Source: a bacterium (GTDB taxonomy: Bacteria; Calditrichota; Calditrichia; RBG-13-44-9). Taken from it: 41,268 bases of DNA. Both the position numbers and the translations under genes were made by a program. The DNA is taken from NCBI GenBank assembly GCA_020350205.1, contig CP070707.1:1493393-1534660 (forward strand). The letters are read 5' to 3'. Below are positions 8,825 to 18,172 of this stretch, piece by piece. Under the pieces are notes generated by a model. That model saw only the letters and a program-made list of their open reading frames with translations. It was not told where the DNA came from and ran no database searches. How positions within the stretch are numbered: position 1 is the stretch's first letter; every line of letters starts with the position of its first letter.

Positions 8825-11671
8825 TTAGCCAAGAATCTGACGAATTTTAAGCGCCAATTCTCTAAGTCGATACGGCTTAGGTAGGATTCCATCCAGGTTT
8901 AAATCATCCGGGATCATTTTGTCCTTCTCCAAGTGACCACTGGAGAGTAAAATTTTCATTTTTTTATCTATCTCACGAATTTTACGAATTGTTTCCACAC
9001 CATTCATTTTAGGCATGGACATATCAATGATGGCAAGCTGAGGTTTTTTCTTTTCCTTGATCAGGAAATTAATTGCTTCTGTGCCACTCTCGGCTTGTTC
9101 AACAAAGTATCCAAGAGATTCCAAAATGTCCTTCACAGATTCACGGATCAATTTTTCATCGTCAACAATCAGAATTCTTTCAGTTCCTTCTAATCTCTTT
9201 TTTCCATTTCCGACTGCATCCTGGGTATCCCTTCTGCTTCGGGGAGGGAAATATAAATAAAACGTTGTACCCTTCCCCACTGTACTTTCCACGTCAACAA
9301 ATCCCTGGTGACTTTGCATTATTCCATAAACCACAGACAGACCAAGTCCGGTGCCTTTACCCACTGATTTTGTAGTAAAAAAGGGATCAAAAATTTTATC
9401 CAGATCAGAAGCTTCTATACCGCTGCCATTATCCGTCATACTAATACAAACGTAATTCTTCTCAATTCCCAGAGTATCGGAGTTCATTTTATACTTTTTC
9501 ATCTGGGTTCGAATAATAATTTCCCCTCCTGCAGGCATGGAATCACGCGCATTAAGGGCTAAATTAATGAGTACTTGTGTTAGCCGGTTCTCATCTCCTT
9601 CTATATCTTCAATTTTGGGATCAAGGTTAAGATTGATATCATACTCTTTTCCCAGTGTACGATGGAACATTTCAGATAACCTGTTCACAAGATTGTTTGG
9701 GGATATAATTTGAAGTTGAATATCCTGATTTCTTGAAAACATTAAAAGTTGGCGAGTAAGTTCCGCAGCTCTCTGGGTAGCTTCCGCGATTGTCTCAACC
9801 CTTCGAATTACCGCTGTATTTCCTTTCATTTCATTTTTGATTAGATCGGTATTGGGTAAAATGATTCCCAAAATATTATTAAAGTCATGGGCAATACCTC
9901 CGACCAAAGTGCCCAGGCTTTCCATTTTTTGCAGCTGAATTACCTGTTGTTGAGATCTTTGTAACTCACTATATGCATTTTCCAGACTAAACGCTTTCTC
10001 CTCCAGAGCTTTAACTAAATTTTTATTATCAAGTAGAATAGCGGTTTGAGTGGATAAATTATTTAAAAGATGGACCTCTTCCATTCTAAACATCTGCTTC
10101 AAAGGTCTTAGAAAAACAATCACTCCAAAATAATAGTCTTTCTCAGAGATAGGTAGGGCGACCAAGCTCATCATATCCTTATTGTTCAATCCTAAAATTT
10201 TGGATTCGCTGACTGATAATTTGGGTGATTCAATTATTTGGGGTTGATTGTCTTTATAAGTCCTCCAAATAAAATTATCTTGGTCAGCTATTTCATTTAA
10301 CAATCGATTTATGGTTTGCCTGGGGTATGTAAGATGAAGTTTTAACGCATTGTTGGTTTTATCATGTAAATAAATGATACATTCATTGGCTTCTAAAAGA
10401 ATACTACTACTTTCAATAAGTGTTCTCAATATTTCTTTGGAATTGACAGCCCGCATCATTTTTTGACTAATTTCAATTAACTTCTCAAGATTATTTGCGT
10501 TCTTTTTATTTAACTCACTCAGTTCCACTAACTCATTCGTTTTTTGAGTAAGTTCATTATTAATTCTCTGCAGTTTTGTCTGGTTATGTAATATTTCCCT
10601 TTGTATTTGAATTTTTTCGGTGATATCAATTGCTGCAATAATAACATTCTTAATTAAATTATTTTCGTCCATATAGCTGGCGACATTTAGCTCCACTACC
10701 TTTTTGGGACCGTCTGTCATCTTCAGGGTTGTGACATAGCTTCTAATATCATGTCTTTCTTCAATAATCCGATCAAAAATAGTATCAAGATCATCCTTCT
10801 GAATGAAATTTTCTAACTTCATCTGTACCAACAAATCATGATCCATTCCAAAAAAACTGCAGGCACTCTCATTAGTCTCTTCTATTTCACCTAAAGTATT
10901 CGCAATGATGATTGGGATTGGGTTTAATTGGAATATTGTTTCTAAATATTTTTTGGATCGATTTAATTCAAGGATGTTAGAGTCAAGATTATCCGCTAAG
11001 TGGTTCAGAGCTCTAGCAAGCTGTGCAATTTCATCATCACCTTTCACAGGTAGTCTCAGCTCAAGCGCACCATCTTTGTCAGAGTAACCTTTTATAATTT
11101 CAGCTGCTTCCTTTAGAGGATTTGAAATCGAACGGGCCAAAAATGATACCAGTATTAAAAGAACAATGGCAAGAGCTCCGCTCAAAAATATCAGATTTTG
11201 CTTTTGTGCTTTCATATTTTTTTCAATCCAATTGAGCTCAAAAGCAACAATAATTTGACCCTGAAAATTGTCACGGAAAAATATACTTTGTTTCACCAGG
11301 AGCAAATTATCGAAATAATTATGAATTTGTGAAGAAGAAAGGAACGATGCAATCAATTGGATATCGTCAATTTTACCTTCAGCAAATTCATCTTCATTAT
11401 TGGCATTTTTGATTAATATATATGAGACATCAGGATCATTATCCAATGACTTTACAATATTTTGGATGTATTTTGAATCATTGAAATAGATTCCTGGTCC
11501 CAAATTAAAAGCAACAGTTTGCACTAGACCGATTCCCTTTTTCAGGAAACCGTCTTTAAATTGCTTTTCAACCGTAAAATTAAAATAAAAGTAGAAGGTG
11601 GCCACAAAAATCAGCACGATACTCGTCGTGAAAAGCCATAACTTTTTTGATATACTCAGCTTCGATAGCAC
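8825..11671 (-). CDS. Membrane hybrid histidine kinase (sensor-HAMP-PAS-GAF-HisKA-HATPase-REC)
   Basis: Transmembrane sensor kinase of 948 aa. TM1 is about 11-30, then a periplasmic sensor of about 125 residues, TM2 about 158-180, HAMP about 180-235, PAS about 240-352, coiled coil 355-400 and GAF about 400-550. The HisKA helix has phospho-acceptor H595 in GGIAHDFNN. The ATPase has N-box N707, DNGSGI (747-752), FDPFFTTK and [13 protein letters not shown]-terminal receiver has phospho-acceptor D883 and K932. All catalytic residues are intact. The gene starts 12 nt after the YfiR-like gene, so the periplasmic protein probably reports to it. No DNA-binding output is attached, so phosphate must pass to another protein or the receiver feeds back. 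Confidence 0.93.
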   Translation of the reverse strand: MLSKLSISKKLWLFTTSIVLIFVATFYFYFNFTVEKQFKDGFLKKGIGLVQTVAFNLGPGIYFNDSKYIQNIVKSLDNDPDVSYILIKNANNEDEFAEGKIDDIQLIASFLSSSQIHNYFDNLLLVKQSIFFRDNFQGQIIVAFELNWIEKNMKAQKQNLIFLSGALAIVLLILVSFLARSISNPLKEAAEIIKGYSDKDGALELRLPVKGDDEIAQLARALNHLADNLDSNILELNRSKKYLETIFQLNPIPIIIANTLGEIEETNESACSFFGMDHDLLVQMKLENFIQKDDLDTIFDRIIEERHDIRSYVTTLKMTDGPKKVVELNVASYMDENNLIKNVIIAAIDITEKIQIQREILHNQTKLQRINNELTQKTNELVELSELNKKNANNLEKLIEISQKMMRAVNSKEILRTLIESSSILLEANECIIYLHDKTNNALKLHLTYPRQTINRLLNEIADQDNFIWRTYKDNQPQIIESPKLSVSESKILGLNNKDMMSLVALPISEKDYYFGVIVFLRPLKQMFRMEEVHLLNNLSTQTAILLDNKNLVKALEEKAFSLENAYSELQRSQQQVIQLQKMESLGTLVGGIAHDFNNILGIILPNTDLIKNEMKGNTAVIRRVETIAEATQRAAELTRQLLMFSRNQDIQLQIISPNNLVNRLSEMFHRTLGKEYDINLNLDPKIEDIEGDENRLTQVLINLALNARDSMPAGGEIIIRTQMKKYKMNSDTLGIEKNYVCISMTDNGSGIEASDLDKIFDPFFTTKSVGKGTGLGLSVVYGIMQSHQGFVDVESTVGKGTTFYLYFPPRSRRDTQDAVGNGKKRLEGTERILIVDDEKLIRESVKDILESLGYFVEQAESGTEAINFLIKEKKKPQLAIIDMSMPKMNGVETIRKIREIDKKMKILLSSGHLEKDKMIPDDLNLDGILPKPYRLRELALKIRQILG

Positions 11672-11683
11672 TTGAAAATCCAG

Positions 11684-12280
11684 TCAATCATTTATTTTAT
11701 AGATTTTTGCAAACTGCAAAATTTGTGCCCCAAGTCCCCACTCCTCTTCTTGAAATTGATTCCAGTTTATGAAGGTTATCGGAATATTATTCTGATCTGA
11801 ATATATTCCAACCGAAACACCCCTGGTAACATAAACCGAATCAAAGGTGAAGCTTAAAACATTATACTCTCTACAGATTTCAAGCATTTTTTCCAAACTT
11901 GATGCACATTTGTGACTGACGAGAATGCATTGAAATTGGCTGTGGTTTGGAACGGCGAAACTATCACTTTGAACCGGACAAATTTTTATTGGTTTTGAAT
12001 GCATTTCGGCATCTTTCAAAAATTCTGAAAAAGCATAAAGCACTGAATCACTCTTCGAGGATGTAATATTATAAAAATTATCATCTGACGGGATCCCCAC
12101 CCTAAAGGTATCATTAGAGGAAAAATCAATCTGCTCATTTAAGGAAATTAATTTAATCATAAGGCGGAAGTTTGGACTATAATTCGCTAAATAGTCCTGT
12201 GCATCAGTCAGAGACCAAAATCCAAAAATTGATATTAAAACAATAGAAAGCAGAGTGTAGTGTACTAAGAATCTTGTCAA
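11684..12280 (-). CDS. YfiR-like (DUF4154) periplasmic protein
   Basis: Secreted protein of 198 aa: an N-terminal hydrophobic segment (about 7-27) ends at Ala-Gln, a likely signal peptide, with no other membrane span. The body matches YfiR/DUF4154 layout: an early FRVGIPSDD strand and a C-terminal block with GVSVGIYSDQNNIPITFIN followed by a leucine/alanine-rich end helix. In Pseudomonas YfiR is a periplasmic repressor of an inner-membrane signalling protein; here the downstream partner is a HAMP-containing hybrid kinase, so a ligand- or redox-dependent modulator role is inferred. It starts with TTG at 12280 with GGGA 8 nt upstream; the nearby ATG is out of frame. Two cysteines (C101 and C117 region) could form a disulfide. 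Family call is moderate. Confidence 0.65.
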   Translation of the reverse strand: MTRFLVHYTLLSIVLISIFGFWSLTDAQDYLANYSPNFRLMIKLISLNEQIDFSSNDTFRVGIPSDDNFYNITSSKSDSVLYAFSEFLKDAEMHSKPIKICPVQSDSFAVPNHSQFQCILVSHKCASSLEKMLEICREYNVLSFTFDSVYVTRGVSVGIYSDQNNIPITFINWNQFQEEEWGLGAQILQFAKIYKIND

Positions 12281-12455
12281 AATGAAATTCCCATCTTTTT
12301 ATGGACGTGGAGTTGTCTAACTACTTATTCTACAGCTTCAAAATGTATAATACTTTTAATCCAGTTATAAATCTCATTAGGAATTAAACTTTTCAAGCCA
12401 ATTTATTGAATTATTCATCATCTTTTACTGAATCAAAAATCAATAAAAATTCTAA

Positions 12456-13988
12456 TCATTTTATTATTTCTTCCAACGATCTAGAAACCTGTCTAATACT
12501 ATAGGGTTTTTTCAGAAAACCCACGACTCCTGCTAAATTTTCTTCGGTAACCGGATGGTCATCAAAACCACTGGTAAAGATAATTTTCAGATCTGGCTTT
12601 ACTTTTCTTAACTCAGCTGAGACCATACGTCCATCCATTTTCGGCATTTTTAAATCAATGATAGCGTAGTTAATATTATTTTCCTGTTTTTTAAAATATG
12701 ATATCGCCTCTTTTCCATTATTAAATTTTATTACTTCATAACCAAGGTATTCCAGAGTATCTGACAGAATATTAAGCACATAATCTTCATCATCTATTAT
12801 AATCAACTTTATATTTTTAGGTTCTGAAGCATGGGCCTCATGTGGTTTCTCAATTTCAATAAAACGCTGATCAACAGGAAGATAGATATCAAAATGAGTA
12901 CCTTCTTCAATTTTGCTAAAAACTTCTATATGACCATTTAGTCCTTTTACGATGCCATATACAACAGATAAGCCCAAACCAGTACCTTTTCCGATATCCT
13001 TTGTAGTGAAAAATGGATCAAAAATTTTTGACATTATTTCAAGTGGAATCCCTGATCCATTATCTTTTATAACCAGGCGAACATATTCACCGGGATCAAG
13101 AGAACCAATTTGATAAAATTCAGAAATTTTAAAGTTCTCAGTATTTATTTCTATTTTCCCCCCATTGGGCATAGCGTCGGCTGCATTTAATAAAAGGTTC
13201 ATTATGATTTGCTGAACTTGTGCCTCATCTGCATTGATTAATCGTAAATCTGACTCAAAATTCTTTACAATCTCAATCTTATCTGCAATACTATGTTCAA
13301 GTAGATCAAGACTATCTTCAATCACCTTATTTAGATAAATTGGCTCATAGTTGCGATGATCACTCTGTCGGGTAAAAGTAAGTAATCTTTGGGCAATTTC
13401 AGAGGCACGGTGCGCTGATCTCTCAATAATTTCGGCCCTTTTATAATTTGGATTTTTTTCTTCAGTAGAGATTTTAATTAATTCGGCATTAGGGATTATT
13501 GCAGCAAGAATATTATTAAAATCATGAGCTATACCAGAAGCCATGAGTCCAATACTCTCAAGTTTCTGAGTTTGAAGGAGTTGTTGCTGAATTTTTTTTA
13601 GTTCTGTTATATCTTTAAATAAAAAAAGATATCCAAAGGTCTCTTGACGATAATCTCCCAGAATATTTGCAGTTAAAATGACATCTAATAATTCATTTTC
13701 TGCCGTTTTCAGTTGTATCTCAAAATTTCTTATGATACCCTGCTCGGTTAATTGATTTTTTAAAATAGTGCTGTGTGAGTTTTCAAAAATGAAATCTTCA
13801 AACCAATTATACTGAACAACATTAGTATTTTGAGGTAATTGCAGAAAAAAATAGGCTGCTTTATTCATATAGATGATTACACCATTTTCCCGAGTGATGC
13901 AAACACCATCTTGCAGGATTTCAATTAACTCATTTAATTGAAAGGGCCGTTTTATGGGTTTTGCTTTAAGTTTAAAGAAATCGAACAT
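12456..13988 (-). CDS. Soluble PAS hybrid histidine kinase with receiver
   Basis: Cytoplasmic hybrid kinase of 510 aa without membrane spans. PAS domain about 18-130, HisKA with H155 in SGIAHDFNN, ATPase with N268 in [16 protein letters not shown] (309-314), FDPFFTTK and [11 protein letters not shown], then a receiver (about 393-510) with D399/D400, phospho-acceptor D445 and K494. All key residues are intact. It begins 2 nt after the stop of the upstream polytopic membrane protein, a spacing that implies translational coupling and a shared function. It closely resembles the kinase-receiver part of the other hybrid kinase in the window, suggesting paralogues. The 175 nt after its upstream-gene neighbour's promoter region (12281-12455) holds no gene. 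Confidence 0.93.
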   Translation of the reverse strand: MFDFFKLKAKPIKRPFQLNELIEILQDGVCITRENGVIIYMNKAAYFFLQLPQNTNVVQYNWFEDFIFENSHSTILKNQLTEQGIIRNFEIQLKTAENELLDVILTANILGDYRQETFGYLFLFKDITELKKIQQQLLQTQKLESIGLMASGIAHDFNNILAAIIPNAELIKISTEEKNPNYKRAEIIERSAHRASEIAQRLLTFTRQSDHRNYEPIYLNKVIEDSLDLLEHSIADKIEIVKNFESDLRLINADEAQVQQIIMNLLLNAADAMPNGGKIEINTENFKISEFYQIGSLDPGEYVRLVIKDNGSGIPLEIMSKIFDPFFTTKDIGKGTGLGLSVVYGIVKGLNGHIEVFSKIEEGTHFDIYLPVDQRFIEIEKPHEAHASEPKNIKLIIIDDEDYVLNILSDTLEYLGYEVIKFNNGKEAISYFKKQENNINYAIIDLKMPKMDGRMVSAELRKVKPDLKIIFTSGFDDHPVTEENLAGVVGFLKKPYSIRQVSRSLEEIIK

Positions 13989-13990
13989 TC

Positions 13991-15055
13991 CTATTCATCC
14001 TGCCTATTTTTGATAAAAAAGGCCATTTGATTTTGCCAGTCTCTTTTTATTGAACGTATTCCGAAGAATAGCGCCAGTATAACTACAATTAAAATAAAGA
14101 CAGTATTCAAAAGGAGAAAAAAAGTTATTTTTTTAATGATGAATAAAATCAATGATAAAAATCCAATCCCCAGGAGAATTGAAAAAATAGAATTTGCAGT
14201 AACTTTATTTGTAAAAATATACAAAAAACTTTTTCGCGGTTTTGATACAAATCCACTAAGATATTGATAATTCATCAGATAACGTTCGTTGTCAACAGAT
14301 ATATCGCTGTTAAGATATTTCAATCGTGCATACCATAAAAACAACATCAAGACGTTTAAAATAAGACTGAATGATTGAGAACGGATCCAGTTTTCAACGT
14401 TCCATTGTATCGCAATATAATGAAGAGGTTCTATTAAATTGGATAGCGTAAATAGGAAAACAATAGAATTAAGATATTCACTAAGTACTACATATTTCAA
14501 AAAATACCTATACCAAAAAATTAGCAGAAAAAAAATTACTAGAACCATTGTTATATAATTTTTTGAATTCCATTCAAGCCATAATAGTTTATTTCTTAAA
14601 ATGAAGGGACTCAAAATATATTCATAATGATTTATAATTATAAATAAAATACTCAAACAAACTGACAATAATATTCTTTTATTCTCATATTTTTTGTAAA
14701 TATTTAAAGAATACAAAGTCAGATAAATCGAAATAGTTAAAATTAAATTTCTTAAAAATACTTCTAAATATAAGTAAATTATATACTTATAATGCTCATG
14801 TTTTACAGTTAGAACACTTAAGGATAAAATTACTGACAAAAATCCAAAAAAAACGAAAAAAAGAACAACTAAATTCCGATTAAACTTTGTTTTCTTTAGA
14901 GACTCTTTTATTAAAATAAATGTCAGAAAATATGTAATAAAATTTATGTAAGGAATAGGATTTGAGTAATTTATCTCAAAAATATAGGAGATAACTTGAA
15001 AAATTGTATATAGAAGTAAATATATATAGTTTTTTTTAAAAAATATTTTAAGCAT
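13991..15055 (-). CDS. Polytopic membrane protein coupled to hybrid kinase
   Basis: Not recognised as a named family. It is 354 aa, extremely rich in Phe, Ile, Leu and Tyr, with about nine to ten predicted membrane helices (roughly 10-28, 33-50, 60-82, 91-119, 129-149, 168-186, 194-218, 229-248 and two between 285 and 335) and a short basic C-terminal tail (RSIKRDWQNQ). The 2-nt gap to the soluble PAS hybrid kinase suggests a two-piece receptor in which this protein senses a membrane or extracellular signal. The layout recalls the multi-helix sensor halves that are usually fused to kinases, but no diagnostic motif was seen. Base composition is even more AT-rich than its neighbours, as expected from its residues. 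The start has only a weak ribosome site. Confidence 0.6.
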   Translation of the reverse strand: MLKIFFKKNYIYLLLYTIFQVISYIFEINYSNPIPYINFITYFLTFILIKESLKKTKFNRNLVVLFFVFFGFLSVILSLSVLTVKHEHYKYIIYLYLEVFLRNLILTISIYLTLYSLNIYKKYENKRILLSVCLSILFIIINHYEYILSPFILRNKLLWLEWNSKNYITMVLVIFFLLIFWYRYFLKYVVLSEYLNSIVFLFTLSNLIEPLHYIAIQWNVENWIRSQSFSLILNVLMLFLWYARLKYLNSDISVDNERYLMNYQYLSGFVSKPRKSFLYIFTNKVTANSIFSILLGIGFLSLILFIIKKITFFLLLNTVFILIVVILALFFGIRSIKRDWQNQMAFFIKNRQDE

Positions 15056-15118
15056 AGAAGAGTTGCAAAATTTTTAGGCATTAATATTATCGGATTTTCC
15101 AGGTCAATTATAAGTAAA

Positions 15119-15149
15119 AAAAAGTGCCGATAATTCATCGGCACTTTTT
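15119..15149. terminator. Symmetric intrinsic terminator
   Basis: A perfect 13-bp stem: AAAAAGTGCCGAT at 15119-15131 and its complement at 15137-15149, with loop AATTC. A-tracts and T-tracts flank it symmetrically, so it can end transcription on either strand. It lies between the minus-strand repeat-protein gene (stop at 15274) and the membrane-protein/kinase pair, and should insulate the two units. Confidence 0.88.
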
Positions 15150-15273
15150 CTAAAAACTCGTTAAAATATTTCTTTAGATACAAATAATAAAAAACAGGTT
15201 TTAATTACTTTTATAATTTATCCACATTGTATACTCGGAAATAAAAACTGAATTTTGTCAATCTTAAAACTCA

Positions 15274-15498
15274 TTATACAAAATCAGGAATATGTGGTGG
15301 CCTGACAGGATTCCATGTTGCTAAATCAGGAATATGTGGTGGCCTGACAGGATTCCATGTTGCTTGAATTTCCAAATTAGGAGGTTCAACAGGATTCCAA
15401 AAAGAATTGGTGATATTTGAATCGCCATAAATAATACTTATGACAAATACTACTATTAATACTGCTCCCAGAACGAGCAGAGGTGTGAAACGGCGCAT
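15274..15498 (-). CDS. Small single-span membrane protein with WNPVRPPHIPD repeats
   Basis: A 74-residue protein of unknown family. Residues about 7-25 form one hydrophobic helix after an MRR start, which is either an uncleaved signal anchor or a secretion signal. The rest is a Trp/Pro-rich tail of three units: WNPVEPPNLEIQAT, WNPVRPPHIPDLAT and WNPVRPPHIPDFV. Agaggt sits 5-6 nt before the ATG, which supports translation. It is flanked by a strong terminator on the 3' side and stands alone on its strand. The Pro/Trp repeats could bind a partner protein, the cell wall or a ligand, or may be a leader-type peptide. Function is not inferred further. The repeat units and the good ribosome site argue that it is real. 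Confidence 0.65.
   Translation of the reverse strand: MRRFTPLLVLGAVLIVVFVISIIYGDSNITNSFWNPVEPPNLEIQATWNPVRPPHIPDLATWNPVRPPHIPDFV
15281..15364. repeat. Perfect 42-bp tandem repeat (two copies)
   Basis: Two identical 42-bp units (15281-15322 and 15323-15364), each equal to 14 codons of the small membrane protein, followed by a diverged third unit to about 15403. Exact identity at the DNA level, including third positions, points to a recent duplication and possible copy-number variation. Confidence 0.95.
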
Positions 15499-15843
15499 TT
15501 TTTACCTCTCTTTCAAAAAATTAATTTATTTTATTTTCCTCCGTTATTTTGTCTTAAAATTACTCTGTGCTAACAAATTTATTATGCTAATCCAGCCTGA
15601 CAAATTCTATCTATCAATATGCCTTATACGTTATTGATCTCCCCAAAATCAAGAATAAATTCAAAATTTTTCTAATTGATATCAGATTAATAAACTTTAT
15701 ATTATCCTGTAAAATATACACCTTACCGCTTCAAAATTATTTTGAATGAGTACAGTCATGCAAAAATTCAATATTTTTCATTATTCCCGGGTGGAATTGT
15801 ATAAAATACAATCAGTGATCTCAAAGTATAATCTGAAAGGAAA
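15499..15843. promoter_or_regulatory. Divergent intergenic region with inverted repeat
   Basis: These 345 bases separate the minus-strand repeat-protein gene from the plus-strand reductase and hold no convincing gene. The only sharp structure is a perfect inverted repeat TTCAAAAT-T-ATTTTGAA at 15730-15746, about 100 bases before the reductase start, which could be an operator. AAGG at 15837-15840 is the ribosome site of the reductase. Confidence 0.4.
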
Positions 15844-16581
15844 ATGATGAACATCAAAGATAAAATCTGTTTGGTAACAGGAAGTGCAAGCCGGGTAGGG
15901 AAAATCATTGCACTTACTCTTGCAAATAAAGGGGCAAAATTGGCAATTCACTACCACTCTCAAGCTGACAAGGCCAAAGAAACCGCCGAACAAATAAATC
16001 AGATGGGTGAAGAATGCATTATTTTAAAATCAGACATCAGTCAGAAAAATGATTGGCTGAAAATGCGAAACAACATTTTAGATAAATGGGGAAGAATTGA
16101 TGTTCTTATCAATAATGCAGCAATTTTCTACCAGACACCGTTCCTTGGTATCAAAGAACATCAATGGAATCAGTTCATGGATATTAATCTTAAGGGAACC
16201 TTTTATGGCTGCCAGGTTATGGGAGAAATTATGGTAAAAAATAGAACAGGTAAAATCATAAACATTTCAGATGTCTCAGCTGAATCTGTGTGGCATAATT
16301 ATATACCTTATTGCGTCTCAAAGGCAGGGGTCATTGCTCTCACAAAAGGTCTTTCCAAGGCATTTGCACCCCATGTCACAGTCAATGCTGTCTCACCTGG
16401 TACAGTGATGTTGGCGGAAAAATATGATGATGATGAAGAAAATTATTTGATCGAACGTACTCCTTTAAAAAGAATAGGTGATCCCCAAGATATTGCGAAT
16501 ACTGTAACATTTCTGATAGAAGGAAGTGATTTCATAACAGGAGCGGTTATTCCTGTTGATGGGGGCCGATCTTTAACATAA
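15844..16581 (+). CDS. Short-chain dehydrogenase, pteridine-reductase-like
   Basis: NAD(P)H-dependent oxidoreductase of 245 aa with a Rossmann fold: VTGSASRVG (11-19), NNAA (90-93), N115, and the YxxxK pair Y156/K160 in YCVSKAG. The residue 13 before the Tyr, normally the catalytic Ser of FabG-type enzymes, is Asp143 (ISDVSAE). Asp-Tyr-Lys is the catalytic set of PTR1/FolM pteridine reductases. The basic TGxxxRxG loop and IHYHSQAD after strand 2 also fit NADPH-preferring PTR1-like proteins. A role in reducing dihydrofolate, dihydromonapterin or another pterin is therefore more likely than fatty-acid synthesis. The gene stands alone. AAGG precedes tandem ATGs. The SDR call is firm; the pterin substrate is inferred. 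Confidence 0.85.
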   Translation: MMNIKDKICLVTGSASRVGKIIALTLANKGAKLAIHYHSQADKAKETAEQINQMGEECIILKSDISQKNDWLKMRNNILDKWGRIDVLINNAAIFYQTPFLGIKEHQWNQFMDINLKGTFYGCQVMGEIMVKNRTGKIINISDVSAESVWHNYIPYCVSKAGVIALTKGLSKAFAPHVTVNAVSPGTVMLAEKYDDDEENYLIERTPLKRIGDPQDIANTVTFLIEGSDFITGAVIPVDGGRSLT

Positions 16582-16672
16582 TATTGATAATTTACTTACC
16601 TTTATTGAAATAAAAGTTGATATAATTGTAATCTGGGAATTTTTGCTTGAAATTATCAGAACGAAATGATTA

Positions 16673-18142
16673 TCACTTCCCGTTTTTCCTAAGAGGAAGC
16701 AAGACTTTAAATTCACAACAGTCTTCACTCGTAAAAGTAATTTTTAAACGTCCTCCTTGCTCTTTTAACTTTCTTTTTAATAACTCCATATCCATGGAGT
16801 AACTTTCGATGATTTCTCTCTCATCTTCGATTTGTAAATTCGGAGTATATAGAAGTTGTGTTACATGTATCCCTTCAAGACTGTTTTCTGGCAAGGGTTC
16901 TTCAGGTGAGTAGGTTACTAATTTTTGAATAATCCTCTCAATTCGATCTACTCTTCCATCATGTTTAAGCACCAGTCCTAAAAAACCATTATTAATCACT
17001 GATGAAACTTTAATTAACGCATTTGGTTCTTTATTTGAAGACTTCCTTTGTTCAGAATCCTCAATGCCATATAAAATTGCATTTCTAACCAAAAGAAACA
17101 AAATATCTCTTACCATCTGCCGATACATATAAGGAATAGAGAGAACATCAAAATCTTTGTAATCAAACTTAATACCTTTCCCAAGTTGCCTACTTAAGTT
17201 CGTGATAAGTGATTTTAATGAATGAATTAACAGTTCGCTCTCATAAGCCCGTTTTACCCTAAAATGATTATGAAAATGACTGATCCTCATAAAAATTGTC
17301 TGTACTTCTCGTAAAATTTCTCGCATATCACCGAGTGACACTACAATCGGGACAAAATCCGTACCAGAAAGATCTGATTTTGTTTTTAATTTCAAAACTT
17401 TATCCATAAACTGATTAGTTTTATCTGTAAAAAATCTTAAATCTAAAAGGGATGCATTACCTTTAATGATATAAAGAGATCTGTAAATATTTTCAATCAG
17501 TTCACGATGACTTTTTGTGTCTTTCGCATTCTTCAATATTTCTTCAATATTCAATAACTCATGTTCTACCCCAATAAAAAATTCCTTCAACATCTCAGGT
17601 TCTACATGTAAAATATTGACCAGCCATTCCATTTGTTTCTGAGTATGCTCTTCCGTCTGTTGAATTTTCTTTTTGAGCAATGCTTTTTCAGTTACATCTT
17701 GAATCGTCGCTGATAATTGAATTATCTCTTTCCCCTCCATTATTCTTTTAAATGTAAAGGAAAGATATTTCGACGAAGTCCAGATTCCCCATTCATCCTC
17801 ATAAAAAAACTCGGTCTCATTTAGGGGATTAAGTTCGCTAATAACTTCCTCATCTAAGTCAGATCGAAACATCAACTCAAGATACTCTTTGGTGCTCTCA
17901 ATAATTTGTGAAGGAATTCGATTTTCTAATATGTGAATGAAATCTTTTCCATTTAAATCAACAATTCCCAATATCTTTTCCAATGATAGTGAGTAATAGG
18001 TTTGAATTTCAATTCTATTGTTCAAGAAAAAAATGCCATCTACTGCATTTTTTAAAATGTTATAAGTCACCTTCTCAAGCGGATGTTGTTTTTCCACTCC
18101 ATTAAGAGCAAAATGCTCAAATTTTTTATCGCTCTGATTCAT
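16673..18142 (-). CDS. PAS-HPt-CheA-like pseudo-kinase
   Basis: Protein of 489 aa that is a paralogue of the C-terminal half of the propeller kinase in the same locus (shared blocks such as QMEWLVNILHxEP, KGNAxLLDLxFF and the P/L-rich N-box helix). PAS about 25-155, short coiled coil 155-175, HPt-like bundle about 176-290, CheA-type ATPase about 300-489. It looks inactive: the HPt phospho-acceptor His is Tyr224 (SLYIIKGNA against SIHMVKGNA), the NxxxHGIE box is NAILYGIE, DDGRG is HDGRVD, and the GRGVG loop is replaced by IESYS. It may act as a dimerisation partner, decoy or allosteric regulator of the active paralogue. It begins 30 nt after the restored end of cheX, so it is likely co-transcribed with it. 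Confidence 0.8.
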   Translation of the reverse strand: MNQSDKKFEHFALNGVEKQHPLEKVTYNILKNAVDGIFFLNNRIEIQTYYSLSLEKILGIVDLNGKDFIHILENRIPSQIIESTKEYLELMFRSDLDEEVISELNPLNETEFFYEDEWGIWTSSKYLSFTFKRIMEGKEIIQLSATIQDVTEKALLKKKIQQTEEHTQKQMEWLVNILHVEPEMLKEFFIGVEHELLNIEEILKNAKDTKSHRELIENIYRSLYIIKGNASLLDLRFFTDKTNQFMDKVLKLKTKSDLSGTDFVPIVVSLGDMREILREVQTIFMRISHFHNHFRVKRAYESELLIHSLKSLITNLSRQLGKGIKFDYKDFDVLSIPYMYRQMVRDILFLLVRNAILYGIEDSEQRKSSNKEPNALIKVSSVINNGFLGLVLKHDGRVDRIERIIQKLVTYSPEEPLPENSLEGIHVTQLLYTPNLQIEDEREIIESYSMDMELLKRKLKEQGGRLKITFTSEDCCEFKVLLPLRKNGK

Positions 18143-18172
18143 AAATTCCCAAATGGAAAAAATACTTTAATT

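Noticed and set aside
15281..15403. Possible CRISPR or mobile repeat
   Set aside because: The units are head-to-tail without spacers and are exact multiples of codons in a coding frame, so they are an intragenic tandem repeat.
15440..15637. Plus-strand 65-aa open frame overlapping the small repeat protein
   Set aside because: No ribosome site, Phe/Ile-rich random-looking product, and it overlaps a better supported minus-strand gene and its leader.
15827..15832. TATAAT hexamer before the SDR gene
   Set aside because: It lies only 11 nt before the start codon and has no -35 element at the right distance, so it would give an almost leaderless mRNA without the visible ribosome site.
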